Below, in pieces: positions 1-7,138 of a stretch of DNA of 7,377 nucleotides; positions within the stretch are counted from its first letter, which is position 1; each line of letters begins with the position of its first letter. The DNA is from DUAL01 sp964452095. Lineage in GTDB: Bacteria > Bacteroidota > Bacteroidia > Flavobacteriales > BACL11. Location of the stretch: positions 1 to 7,377 of the forward strand of contig CAYVKX010000090.1 of assembly GCA_964452095.1 (NCBI GenBank), read 5' to 3'. Below the pieces are notes generated by a model. The model searched no databases. It saw only the letters and a program-made list of their open reading frames with translations, and was not told where the DNA came from. Both the position numbers and the translations under genes were made by a program.

Positions 1-27
1 ACTTTTGGTTTTTTATAAAATGGAGGA

Positions 28-2292
28 ATGACTGATTATTTAAAACAACTTAACCAATCGCAACATACTGCAGTAACTAATTTGGATGGAGCAATGATGG
101 TGATTGCAGGGCCGGGTTCTGGAAAAACTAGGGTGCTTACCTATCGAATTGCACACCTAATAAAATCAGGAACTAATGCCTTCCAAATTTTAGCACTCAC
201 CTTTACCAATAAGGCAGCAAAAGAAATGAGAAACAGAATTGAAACCATTGTAGAAAGCCATGAAGCTCGCAATTTATGGATGGGTACTTTTCACTCTGTT
301 TTTTCTAAAATGTTGCGCTTTGAGGCAGAGAAAATAAACTACACTTCCAACTTTACAATTTACGATACTGCCGACTCTAAAAGTTTAATAAAAAGCATCA
401 TTAAAGAAATGGGTTTGGATAAAGATTATTACAAACCTAATATTATTCAAAACCGAATCTCCACACTTAAAAATAATTTCATCACCCCAAAAGATTATTC
501 CAATTCACCAGAATTAATGCAAAAAGACAAAATTGCAAAGCGAGATGCTTTTGGAAATATTTACCAAAAATACAATCAAAGATGTTTTAAATCGGGCGCT
601 ATGGATTTTGATGATTTGCTTTTAAATACCTATCATTTACTTAATGAATTTCCAGATGTTTTGCATAAATACCAAAACAAATTCAAATACATTTTAGTGG
701 ATGAGTACCAAGACACCAACCATGTGCAATACCTCATTATCAAAAAATTAGCAGCACTTAACGAAAATATTTGTGTTGTTGGAGATGATGCACAAAGCAT
801 CTATTCTTTTCGGGGGGCTAACATCCAAAATATTCTTAATTTTAAAGTGGATTATCCGGATTTTAAAACTTATAAATTGGAGCAAAATTATCGCTCTACT
901 TCCAATATTGTGAATCTGGCAAATAGCTTAATTACCCACAACAAAAAGCAAATTGAAAAAGAAGTTTGGACTGAAAATAATGCGGGTGAAAAAACAATTG
1001 TTTGCAAAACTTTAAACGATAATGAGGAAGGAAGAATTGTAGCCAATACCATTCAAGAATTATTTATAAAACAAAATGCACATTTTTATGATTTCGCCAT
1101 TTTGTACAGAACCAATGCGCAAAGTAGAGCATTGGAAGAAGCTCTTAGAAAGAAAAATATTCCTTACAAAATATATGGAGGACTTTCCTTTTATGCCAGA
1201 AAAGAGGTGAAAGATGTATTGGCGTATTTTAGGATGTGCATCAACCCAAATGATGAAGAAGCCCTCAAGAGAATCATCAATTACCCAACTAGAGGAATTG
1301 GTGCTACCACCATTCAAAAACTCATAATTGCAGCAAATAATAATGAGGTGAGCATTTGGCAAGTGCTTTGTAATTTAGAAAAATATGAAGTAAAAATAAA
1401 TAAAGGAACTGCCAAAAAATTATCGCAATTTGCTACACTCATTAATAGTTATATTGTGCAAAAAGAAAGCTTAGGTGCTTACACTTTAGCAGAGCAAATA
1501 AGCAAAACATCAGGGGTTTTTCATGAATTGTATTCCGATAAAACAGTAGAAGGAATAAGCCGATTTGAAAACTTACAAGAACTCCTAAATGGAATAAAAG
1601 ATTTTAGCGAAAAAGCAGAAAAAGGCAAAAATACTTTGGAACTTTTTATGCAAGATGTGGCTCTTTTAACAAATGCTGATAATGAAAAAGAAGATGACTA
1701 CAACAAAGTAATTTTAATGACAATTCATGCAGCAAAAGGATTGGAGTTTCCTTATATATTTGTGGTCGGATTAGAAGAAAATTTATTCCCTTCTATGATG
1801 ACAATGGATAGCCAAGATGGGCTAGAGGAAGAAAGGCGACTTTTTTATGTAGCGATTACAAGAGCCGAGAAACGGCTGTTTTTATCTTATGCACTTAGCC
1901 GCTTTAAATGGGGGCAATATATTGATTGCAAACCCTCTCGTTTTTTGGAAGAAATCAATAAAAATTTTACTCAGCAAAGCGAAATAAAACTAAGCAAAAA
2001 AGGAGCTAGCAAAAAGCCATACAAGATTTTTGCAAAAACCAAATCGGCTGAAAAACCCACTATAAATATTCCAAATAACCTAAAGAAAGTAAGCACTGCA
2101 AAATCAAATGTCAACCCAAGTAATTTAGAAAACCTACAAGCCGGAATAAAGGTTAAGCATAACCGATTTGGTAGAGGAAAAATACTAAAAATTGAAGGAG
2201 AAAATGCCAACAAAAAAGCCACTGTCTTTTTTGAAGGAATTGGGCAGAAAATGCTTTTGCTAAAATTTGCTAAATTGGAAATAGTTAATTAA
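28..2292 (+). CDS. uvrD: UvrD/PcrA-type 3'-5' DNA helicase (SF1A)
   Basis: This 754-residue protein is a complete ATP-dependent DNA helicase, expected to act in the cytoplasm in nucleotide excision repair, mismatch repair and clearing of proteins from DNA. Visible motifs in order: Q motif LNQSQHTAV (8-16), Walker A AGPGSGKTR (27-35), motif Ia TFTNKAA (58-64), GTFHS (86-90), Walker B DEYQDTN (225-231), motif III GDDAQSIYSFRGA (252-264), motif IV LEQNYRS (284-290), motif V TIHAAKGLEFP (565-575) and motif VI EERRLFYVAITRAEKRL (601-617). After a basic linker (about 650-700), residues 704-754 match the Tudor-like C-terminal domain of PcrA/UvrD, which in other bacteria contacts RNA polymerase. Length fits the family. 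The start is ATG 28; GGAGG lies only one base upstream, too close for a normal Shine-Dalgarno site. The helicase alone cannot be split between the names uvrD and pcrA. It is followed by a 205-nt gap and seems unrelated to the downstream operon. Confidence 0.97.
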   Translation: MTDYLKQLNQSQHTAVTNLDGAMMVIAGPGSGKTRVLTYRIAHLIKSGTNAFQILALTFTNKAAKEMRNRIETIVESHEARNLWMGTFHSVFSKMLRFEAEKINYTSNFTIYDTADSKSLIKSIIKEMGLDKDYYKPNIIQNRISTLKNNFITPKDYSNSPELMQKDKIAKRDAFGNIYQKYNQRCFKSGAMDFDDLLLNTYHLLNEFPDVLHKYQNKFKYILVDEYQDTNHVQYLIIKKLAALNENICVVGDDAQSIYSFRGANIQNILNFKVDYPDFKTYKLEQNYRSTSNIVNLANSLITHNKKQIEKEVWTENNAGEKTIVCKTLNDNEEGRIVANTIQELFIKQNAHFYDFAILYRTNAQSRALEEALRKKNIPYKIYGGLSFYARKEVKDVLAYFRMCINPNDEEALKRIINYPTRGIGATTIQKLIIAANNNEVSIWQVLCNLEKYEVKINKGTAKKLSQFATLINSYIVQKESLGAYTLAEQISKTSGVFHELYSDKTVEGISRFENLQELLNGIKDFSEKAEKGKNTLELFMQDVALLTNADNEKEDDYNKVILMTIHAAKGLEFPYIFVVGLEENLFPSMMTMDSQDGLEEERRLFYVAITRAEKRLFLSYALSRFKWGQYIDCKPSRFLEEINKNFTQQSEIKLSKKGASKKPYKIFAKTKSAEKPTINIPNNLKKVSTAKSNVNPSNLENLQAGIKVKHNRFGRGKILKIEGENANKKATVFFEGIGQKMLLLKFAKLEIVN

Positions 2293-2301
2293 TTGGCTTT
2301 G

Positions 2302-2326
2302 GCTATTAGCTATTAGCTGTTTTTTT
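2302..2326 (+). terminator. weak candidate terminator with period-7 repeat
   Basis: Shortly after the helicase stop codon there are two tandem copies of GCTATTA (2302-2308 and 2309-2315) followed by GCTG and a run of seven T (2320-2326). AGCT-ATT-AGCT can form a 4-bp stem with a 3-base loop just before the T run. The stem is short, so termination here is a weak inference. The tandem GCTATTA phrase may instead be one of the low-complexity intergenic repeats seen elsewhere in this window. Confidence 0.25.
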
Positions 2327-2411
2327 GATAGTAGTTAGTCCCTGCTTCACTAGTCATTTCTTTTCTGTAGAATATGGTCTGTCAACTATTTTTCATTGTT
2401 ACATTAATCAA

Positions 2412-2451
2412 TTGCTACATTTTCTTTCCGTCAGCACATCATCAAATTAAC
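2412..2451. repeat. dispersed intergenic repeat, copy 1
   Basis: This 40-base stretch before the kinase operon aligns without gaps to 7281-7320 at 30 of 40 positions by my count. Both share CTACATTTT, TCAGCA and a final TTAAC at equal spacing. Its core CAGCACATCATCAAAT (2432-2447) also matches 7214-7229 at 15 of 16 positions. All copies are intergenic. I know no function for it. AT-rich composition inflates chance similarity, but the shared non-A/T words make a real repeat family plausible. Confidence 0.5.
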
Positions 2452-2471
2452 ATATTACTACAATTTATTTA

Positions 2472-2479
2472 TATCTTTG
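2472..2479 (+). promoter_or_regulatory. -7 promoter element of the kinase operon
   Basis: TATCTTTG matches the Bacteroidota primary-sigma -7 consensus TAnnTTTG at every fixed base. No TTG for the -33 element is seen at the expected 19-21 bases upstream, so the match is one-sided. If it is used, transcription would start around 2485-2488, leaving a leader of only about 10-13 bases before the TTG start at 2498. It would drive both kinases and the regulator. Confidence 0.5.
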
Positions 2480-2497
2480 TTTTGTGAAACATCTATT

Positions 2498-4309
2498 TTG
2501 AAAAAGAAAAATTTCCTCTTATTTATAGCAATATTTTTGTGCTTTTTTGGCAATGCACAAGAGCATAATTACATAGTAGATAGTTTGAATAATAAAACAA
2601 AAAGATACATTTATCATGATTTGGATTCCGCATTTTATTTTGCTAAAAAAGCCATAAAAGAATCTAAGAAATATAATTATTTAGAGGGTGAAATGGATGC
2701 CCATTTTCAACTAGGTAGAGTTTATTATGATAAAGGAAGAAGAACATTAGCAATGGATGCAGGAATAAATTCATTAACTATTGCCGAAAAACTAAACAAT
2801 TATGAAGGATTAAAAAATGCACTCAGCTTAATTGGAAAAATTCAAAATCATGCTAACCAATTAGAGGATGGATTAAAAACTGTAAGAAGGAATTATAATT
2901 TAGCTAAAGCAGAAGGAGATTCTATTCAAATGGCTTTAATGGCAAATTTTAAAGGAATTTTTAAAAATAAAATGGGAGAGAAAGATTCGGCTTTCTATTT
3001 TACTATACAATCCTTGAAAATTAATAAAAAGCTAAAAGCACAAAAAGCTTTAGCGTATAATTATAATTCTTTGGGTATTCGATATTATGGAATTAAAAAC
3101 TTAGATTCTACTTTCTATTATTTGAGGAAAGCATTAAAAATAAGAACTCAATTAAATTTACCAAACCAATCAATAGAAGCGTATCATAATATTGGCTATG
3201 TATTTTTAATGGAAAAAATTACAGATTCAGCAATTGTTTATTTTCAGAAATGTATTGAAATCTGTTTAAAATACGATAAAAAAGGGAACTTAGGAGTTGT
3301 TTATAAAAATATTTCAGAAGCTTATGAAATAAGTGGTAACTACAAAAATTCTTATAATTATTATACAGAATATATAAATATTAACGATAGTATGGCTGAT
3401 GTAAAAACAAGAATAAAAATAGAAAAAAAACAAGCCGAACTTGCCGCCAAAACTTTAATACACGAACAAGAACTTTTGGAAATAGAAAATCTAGCAAAAA
3501 AAAGAAGTTTGAACAGAAAAAAATTACTTATCGGGATTTTATTGCTAGCCCTTTTTGTGCTGTTTGTACTTACCTTAAATGCATCTAACAAAAAGGATAT
3601 TATAAAGAAAATAACCAAAAAAGAAATGCAACAAAAAAAGGTAGAATTAGAAAAAAAATTGCAAAAAGAAACAATTATTACCACTACCAAAATTACGGAA
3701 GAACACGAGCGAATAAAAGAAAAAATAGCCAAAGAATTGCATGATGGATTAGGCGGAACTTTGGCAAGCATTCGGCTTAATTTAAGCAGTATGCAAAAAG
3801 AAAATGATTGCCCTCATTTAGGAGAATATGTGCAAGAGATTGAAAAAGTGTATCAGCAGACAAGAATTATTTCTCACAGCTTAACGCCACCATCACTTAA
3901 AGGTGGCAGTTTTAGTAATATTTTGGAAGATTATTTACTGCATCAATTTGAAAATACTAAGATTAAACTTAATGCAGATTTACTGCCAAAAAAAGAACTC
4001 AACAAATTAGATGAAGATATAAAACTTTCTACTTACAGAATATTACAAGAATTGTGCGATAATATAATTTATCACGCAAAAGCTACTGAAGTAAATATAC
4101 ATATTATTGCCCACAAAGAGCATTTGAGCTTACTAATAGAAGATAACGGTAAAGGAATAGAAAATAGCAGTAAGCTACCCTCAAATAAAGGGCTCGCTTT
4201 GTGTGCCGATAGGTTGAAACTTATTGATGGAACTATGCATATTGATAGCAAAAAAGACAAAGGAACTACCATTGATATTGATATTCCTTCTAATAAAAAT
4301 ACAGCATGA
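2498..4309 (+). CDS. TPR sensor histidine kinase (HK1), phosphoacceptor intact
   Basis: This 603-residue membrane sensor kinase is likely to phosphorylate the response regulator encoded two genes downstream. I chose TTG 2498 because it starts exactly at a signal peptide (MKKKNFLLF..., cleavage after GNA at residue 20). The same frame is open from TTG 2477, which would add seven residues but overlaps the putative -7 box. Residues about 62-299 form roughly six 40-residue TPRs, predicted periplasmic. A coiled coil follows, then one membrane helix (about 343-360), another charged coiled coil, and a HisKA_3-type region with ELHDGLGG, where His415 is the phosphoacceptor and Asp416 the usual acid/base. 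The helix-2 motif SHSLTPPSL is also present. The ATPase domain has N box E518/N522/H526 and G1 EDNGKG (548-553). The G2 region reads NKGLALCADRL (563-573) instead of GxGLxNxxxRx, so the lid is atypical. The 3' end overlaps the next gene as ATGA. The ligand is unknown. Confidence 0.9.
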   Translation: MKKKNFLLFIAIFLCFFGNAQEHNYIVDSLNNKTKRYIYHDLDSAFYFAKKAIKESKKYNYLEGEMDAHFQLGRVYYDKGRRTLAMDAGINSLTIAEKLNNYEGLKNALSLIGKIQNHANQLEDGLKTVRRNYNLAKAEGDSIQMALMANFKGIFKNKMGEKDSAFYFTIQSLKINKKLKAQKALAYNYNSLGIRYYGIKNLDSTFYYLRKALKIRTQLNLPNQSIEAYHNIGYVFLMEKITDSAIVYFQKCIEICLKYDKKGNLGVVYKNISEAYEISGNYKNSYNYYTEYININDSMADVKTRIKIEKKQAELAAKTLIHEQELLEIENLAKKRSLNRKKLLIGILLLALFVLFVLTLNASNKKDIIKKITKKEMQQKKVELEKKLQKETIITTTKITEEHERIKEKIAKELHDGLGGTLASIRLNLSSMQKENDCPHLGEYVQEIEKVYQQTRIISHSLTPPSLKGGSFSNILEDYLLHQFENTKIKLNADLLPKKELNKLDEDIKLSTYRILQELCDNIIYHAKATEVNIHIIAHKEHLSLLIEDNGKGIENSSKLPSNKGLALCADRLKLIDGTMHIDSKKDKGTTIDIDIPSNKNTA

Positions 4310-6162
4310 AAAAGTTAGCTTTTATATCTTTTTTAATTGTGTTTGCTACAATTTGTGATGCTCAAATTTTTACAAAAAAAGAGATAGAAATTAAAGACAA
4401 TCATATTACAGCAAAAGATAGTATGAAGGTTTTGGAAATGCTTGATTTAACAAAAAAATACAAGCAAATAGATATAGATACTGCTTTAATTTTCGCTCAA
4501 AAATCCCTAAGACATGCTATAGAAGAAAATTATACAAGAGGAAGAGTAGAGGCACTTTACCATATTGGGCTTTGCAATTTTTATTTGAGCAACATGAAAA
4601 AGGCAATTAACTTTTATAACAGATCATTAAAGCTAGCAAAAATGATGAACTATAAAAAATTTATTGCTCAGAATTATAAAATGATTGGAGGGATTTATAG
4701 TCATGAAAAAGAATTGCGGAAAGGATTGAAATATCAGTTTTTAGCACTGGAAATTCAATTAGAAATGAAGGATTCCATCAATTATGCTCGAACGCTCGAC
4801 AATATAGGTACTTTTTACAGAAAATTAGACTTATACGATTCTGCTTTTTATTATGTAAACAAAGCAATTGAGATAAATAAAAAACAATCAAACTCCAAAT
4901 CATTAGGGTATAATTACAACAATTTAGGAAATATTTTTCTGAATTTAAAAGAGTACCTAAAAGCATTAGATTTTTACCAAAAATCATTGGCCATAAAAAA
5001 AGAATCTAACAAAAAAAGTGATTTTATTCACGCCTACAATAATATAGGAAATGTACTTACTTATCAAGAAAAATATAAGAAAGCAATCCCTTGGTTTGAA
5101 AAATCAATTGCAATAGCTACTGAGCTGAAAATTGTAAAAAATCTCCCTTTGCTTTATAGTAATTTGGCAAAAGCACACAAAGGGCTTGGATGGTATAAAA
5201 ATGCTCTGAATTACAAGAAAATTGAGCATCAACTAAAAGATAGTTTGAATAATGTAGAAACCCAAATTTTTATTGCCAGGAAAGAATCAGAATTACTTAT
5301 AAAAGAAAAGGAAAAAGAAAAAACAAAACTCCAAAAAATTATTGAACTCCAACAGAATAAACAACAGGAAAGAAACATTCTTATTTTTATACTGACTATC
5401 GCAATTCTTATAGTGTTATTTTTAATTTTTAATGCCAACCGAAAAGCACACCTACTAAAAGATTTAAGTACAAAAGAAACAAATTTACTTGCAACAGAAG
5501 CCGAGAAAGAACTCTTAAAAGAAAAAGAAAAAGCCGCCAAGAAAATAAGCAAATCGCAAGAAAACTTAACCCAAGAAATAGCCAATTTATTACAATCTGA
5601 AATTGGGATGAAATTAAAACAAATTCATCAAAAATTAGCCAATAACAATGCATGTAAAGGGAATGAAATTAAAAAAGAACTACTAAAACTAAATATGGCA
5701 GAAACTTTTGTGGCTTCTTTGGCTTTTAATCTTGCCCCAGTGAATACCAAAAATCAGAATCTGATTGCCGCAATTGAAAGTTATATAGGAAATGTGTTTG
5801 CTAAAACCAGCACCAACGCTCATTTATATTGTCCTAGTCCGCTTTCAGTAAATTTGCTTAATGAAGATTTAAGTAAAAATATTTTTAGAATTATTCAAGA
5901 ACTGAGCATTAACGTTTTGCAACACGCCAAAGCTACTAATGTAGATATTACAATTTCTGAAAAACACAATAAAATATTACTAATAGTAAAAGATAATGGA
6001 ATTGGTTTCGACCAACAACAACAACAACAACAACAAGGAATTGGTCTATCTAATGTAAAACAAAGAGTAAAATCTTACAATGGAAAGATGAAAATAGAAA
6101 CTGAAATTGGGAAAGGAACAGAAATAAATATGGTGATGAACTACAACAAAAAACAAGCATAA
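4306..6162 (+). CDS. TPR sensor kinase paralogue lacking phosphoacceptor His (HK2)
   Basis: This 618-residue protein has the same plan as its upstream neighbour: signal peptide (cleavage after CDA at residue 19), about six TPRs (75-315), coiled coil (about 316-355), membrane helix (about 358-376), coiled coil (379-420), phosphotransfer-like region and ATPase domain. Aligned without gaps to HK1, IAKELHDGLGGTL becomes IANLLQSEIGMKL, so Gln430 and Ser431 replace His and Asp. The helix-2 SHSLTP motif becomes FNLAP. In contrast, the ATPase boxes look fully functional: ELSINVLQHA (N536, H540), KDNGIGFD (562-569), GIGLSNVKQRV (578-588) and GKGTE (602-606). Eight Gln (570-577) fill the ATP lid. The frame is intact and the gene is coupled on both sides (ATGA, TAATG), so it is not a pseudogene. 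I infer an ATP-binding pseudokinase or partner subunit for HK1; a purely regulatory, catalytically silent role is equally possible. Confidence 0.9.
   Translation: MKKLAFISFLIVFATICDAQIFTKKEIEIKDNHITAKDSMKVLEMLDLTKKYKQIDIDTALIFAQKSLRHAIEENYTRGRVEALYHIGLCNFYLSNMKKAINFYNRSLKLAKMMNYKKFIAQNYKMIGGIYSHEKELRKGLKYQFLALEIQLEMKDSINYARTLDNIGTFYRKLDLYDSAFYYVNKAIEINKKQSNSKSLGYNYNNLGNIFLNLKEYLKALDFYQKSLAIKKESNKKSDFIHAYNNIGNVLTYQEKYKKAIPWFEKSIAIATELKIVKNLPLLYSNLAKAHKGLGWYKNALNYKKIEHQLKDSLNNVETQIFIARKESELLIKEKEKEKTKLQKIIELQQNKQQERNILIFILTIAILIVLFLIFNANRKAHLLKDLSTKETNLLATEAEKELLKEKEKAAKKISKSQENLTQEIANLLQSEIGMKLKQIHQKLANNNACKGNEIKKELLKLNMAETFVASLAFNLAPVNTKNQNLIAAIESYIGNVFAKTSTNAHLYCPSPLSVNLLNEDLSKNIFRIIQELSINVLQHAKATNVDITISEKHNKILLIVKDNGIGFDQQQQQQQQGIGLSNVKQRVKSYNGKMKIETEIGKGTEINMVMNYNKKQA
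6013..6036 (+). repeat. (CAA)8 microsatellite coding for the HK2 ATP lid
   Basis: Eight perfect CAA codons encode Gln570-577 between the G1 box (ending GFD) and the G2 box (starting GIGL) of HK2. The repeat is in frame and its unit is three bases, so slippage would lengthen or shorten the lid without breaking the gene. The lid linker in this kinase group is variable and of roughly similar size, so the tract seems to replace it rather than be added to it. Confidence 0.97.
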
Positions 6163-6806
6163 TGAAAAAAATTACTACAATTATTGCAGATGATCATAAA
6201 ATTTTTCTGCAAGGAATTTCTGGAATTATAGAAAGTGATAGTATTGAAATTTTAGCTCAATGTAAAAATGGCAGAGAAGTAATAGAAATGCTGAATAATT
6301 ACAAAGCCGATTTACTTATTACTGATATAAATATGCCAATTTTGGATGGCATAGCTCTAACTAAAAAAGTAAAAAAACTTTATCCAGAAATGAAAGTAAT
6401 TGTACTTAGTATGTATGAAGAAAAACATATTGTAAACAAAGCAATGCAAGCTGGAGCAGATGCTTATATGAGTAAAAATTTAGGGAAAAAAGAAATGCTA
6501 AAAGCCATAGAAAAATGTATGAAAAATGAAAAATATATTAGCAAACGAATTAGTAAAGCACAACAAAACAATATAAAAATAAACGACAAACTAATCAAGA
6601 AATTAGCACTTACCGAAAGAGAAAAAGACATCCTCATACAAATAGTAGCCGAAAAAACAAATACTGAAATTGGAGAAATACTTCATATTAGTAAACGAAC
6701 AGTTGAAACTCATAAAAAAAACTTGATGCTCAAATTGGGGGTAAATTCCATAGTTGGCCTAACTAAATTCGCCATAAATAACAAACTTCTTCAAAAAAAT
6801 AGATAA
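6162..6806 (+). CDS. NarL/FixJ-family response regulator
   Basis: This 214-residue protein is a cytoplasmic DNA-binding response regulator, the expected phosphate acceptor of the upstream kinases. The receiver domain (about 4-120) has the acidic pair Asp10-Asp11, the phosphorylation site Asp55 in ITDINMP, Ser83 in VLSM at the Thr/Ser switch position, and Lys105 in MSKN. The LuxR-type helix-turn-helix (about 148-205) begins LTEREKDIL and contains the recognition helix region ISKRTVETHKKNLMLKLGV. Length is normal for the family. Its ATG shares one base with the HK2 stop (TAATG), indicating translational coupling. HisKA_3-type kinases usually pair with NarL-type regulators, which supports the operon as one signalling unit. 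No clear terminator follows directly, so transcripts could run on toward the terminator at 7139-7180. Target genes cannot be read from this window. Confidence 0.95.
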   Translation: MKKITTIIADDHKIFLQGISGIIESDSIEILAQCKNGREVIEMLNNYKADLLITDINMPILDGIALTKKVKKLYPEMKVIVLSMYEEKHIVNKAMQAGADAYMSKNLGKKEMLKAIEKCMKNEKYISKRISKAQQNNIKINDKLIKKLALTEREKDILIQIVAEKTNTEIGEILHISKRTVETHKKNLMLKLGVNSIVGLTKFAINNKLLQKNR

Positions 6807-6869
6807 TGGCATTATATTACACAAAAACTATCTATTCTGCTGATTTTCTGACTATTAAGGTTATTATCT

Positions 6870-6886
6870 CTAAGTAAAACCCTTAG
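6870..6886. promoter_or_regulatory. candidate operator, inverted repeat CTAAG-N7-CTTAG
   Basis: CTAAG (6870-6874) and CTTAG (6882-6886) form an inverted repeat with half-site centres 12 bases apart, about one helical turn, as a dimeric HTH protein would need. The right arm sits inside the palindromic CCTTAGG and continues as GTAC. Read on the - strand, TACCTAAG and TACTTAGA appear as imperfect direct repeats. The site lies 64 bases past the response regulator gene and about 90 bases before a possible promoter, so binding by that regulator is conceivable but not shown. Confidence 0.3.
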
Positions 6887-6973
6887 GTACAATTACGGAT
6901 ACTTTTTATGTTTTTTAGCAGTTATTATTGCATATGATTTTTAAACTAATAATGATACTTGGAGTTGCTTACA

Positions 6974-6981
6974 TACTTTCG
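6974..6981 (+). promoter_or_regulatory. possible -7 element before the mini-ORF
   Basis: TACTTTCG differs from TAnnTTTG at one fixed position. A TTG at 6959-6961 is only 12 bases upstream, too close for a normal -33 element, so support is weak. If real, the transcript would start near 6988, about 30 bases before the mini-ORF, and end at the terminator near 7180, giving a transcript of roughly 190 nt. Confidence 0.3.
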
Positions 6982-7019
6982 CCCTCCAAACTTAACAGGC
7001 AGGACTCGTGAGCTTATCA

Positions 7020-7097
7020 ATGGAAAAAGAAAAGTCGTACTTAATATTTCTTATTGTTATACTCTTGTTCGGTTTGTTTGCAACATTATTAATGTAA
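7020..7097 (+). CDS. possible 25-residue membrane miniprotein
   Basis: ATG 7020 opens a 25-codon frame ending in TAA 7095-7097. The product begins MEKEKSYLIF and is then almost wholly hydrophobic to its last residue (Leu, Ile, Phe, Val, plus a single Gly and Ala), so it would be a single membrane helix with a short charged N-terminus. An in-frame GTG at 7008 could add four residues. No strong Shine-Dalgarno site is visible. It sits between a possible promoter and a strong terminator, which suggests the stretch is transcribed. T-rich DNA readily yields hydrophobic chance ORFs, so coding status is uncertain. I recognise no family. Confidence 0.35.
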   Translation: MEKEKSYLIFLIVILLFGLFATLLM

Positions 7098-7110
7098 AAG
7101 AGTTTTTGTT

Positions 7111-7131
7111 TCCATTTATCTGTTAAATGGA
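7111..7131 (+). other. perfect 8-bp hairpin
   Basis: TCCATTTA (7111-7118) and TAAATGGA (7124-7131) are perfect reverse complements around the 5-base loop TCTGT. The hairpin begins 13 bases after the mini-ORF stop and lies 7 bases before the terminator stem. No T run follows it, so it is not a terminator by itself; it may stabilise the 3' end or belong to a structured RNA. Confidence 0.6.
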
Positions 7132-7138
7132 GTTTACT

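Noticed and set aside
2..31. Tail of an upstream gene overlapping the helicase start by ATGA
   Set aside because: One frame stays open from base 2 to TGA 29-31, which would give a coupled ATGA junction, but only nine codons are visible and another frame also ends nearby (TAA 16-18). This is too little to call a gene.
20..31. Upstream ATG at 20 as helicase start
   Set aside because: It is out of frame and meets a stop after three codons; ATG 28 leads directly into the Q motif at the usual distance.
3361..3771. Reverse-strand open frame of 136 codons, and similar ones across the operon
   Set aside because: They lie antisense to well-supported genes, have low-complexity Ser/Phe/Ile-rich products and no recognisable domain, as expected from AT-rich, Lys-rich coding DNA read backwards.
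6013..6036. On/off phase variation through the CAA tract
   Set aside because: The unit is three bases, so gain or loss of repeats keeps the reading frame; only length tuning is possible.
4306..6162. HK2 as a decaying pseudogene
   Set aside because: The frame is intact over 618 codons, the ATPase boxes are canonical, the dimerisation helix keeps its hydrophobic pattern, and both ends are translationally coupled, all pointing to selection.
6803..6815. Palindrome ATAATGGCATTAT at the regulator stop as a terminator
   Set aside because: The arms leave only a single central base, so no RNA hairpin can close, and no T run follows.
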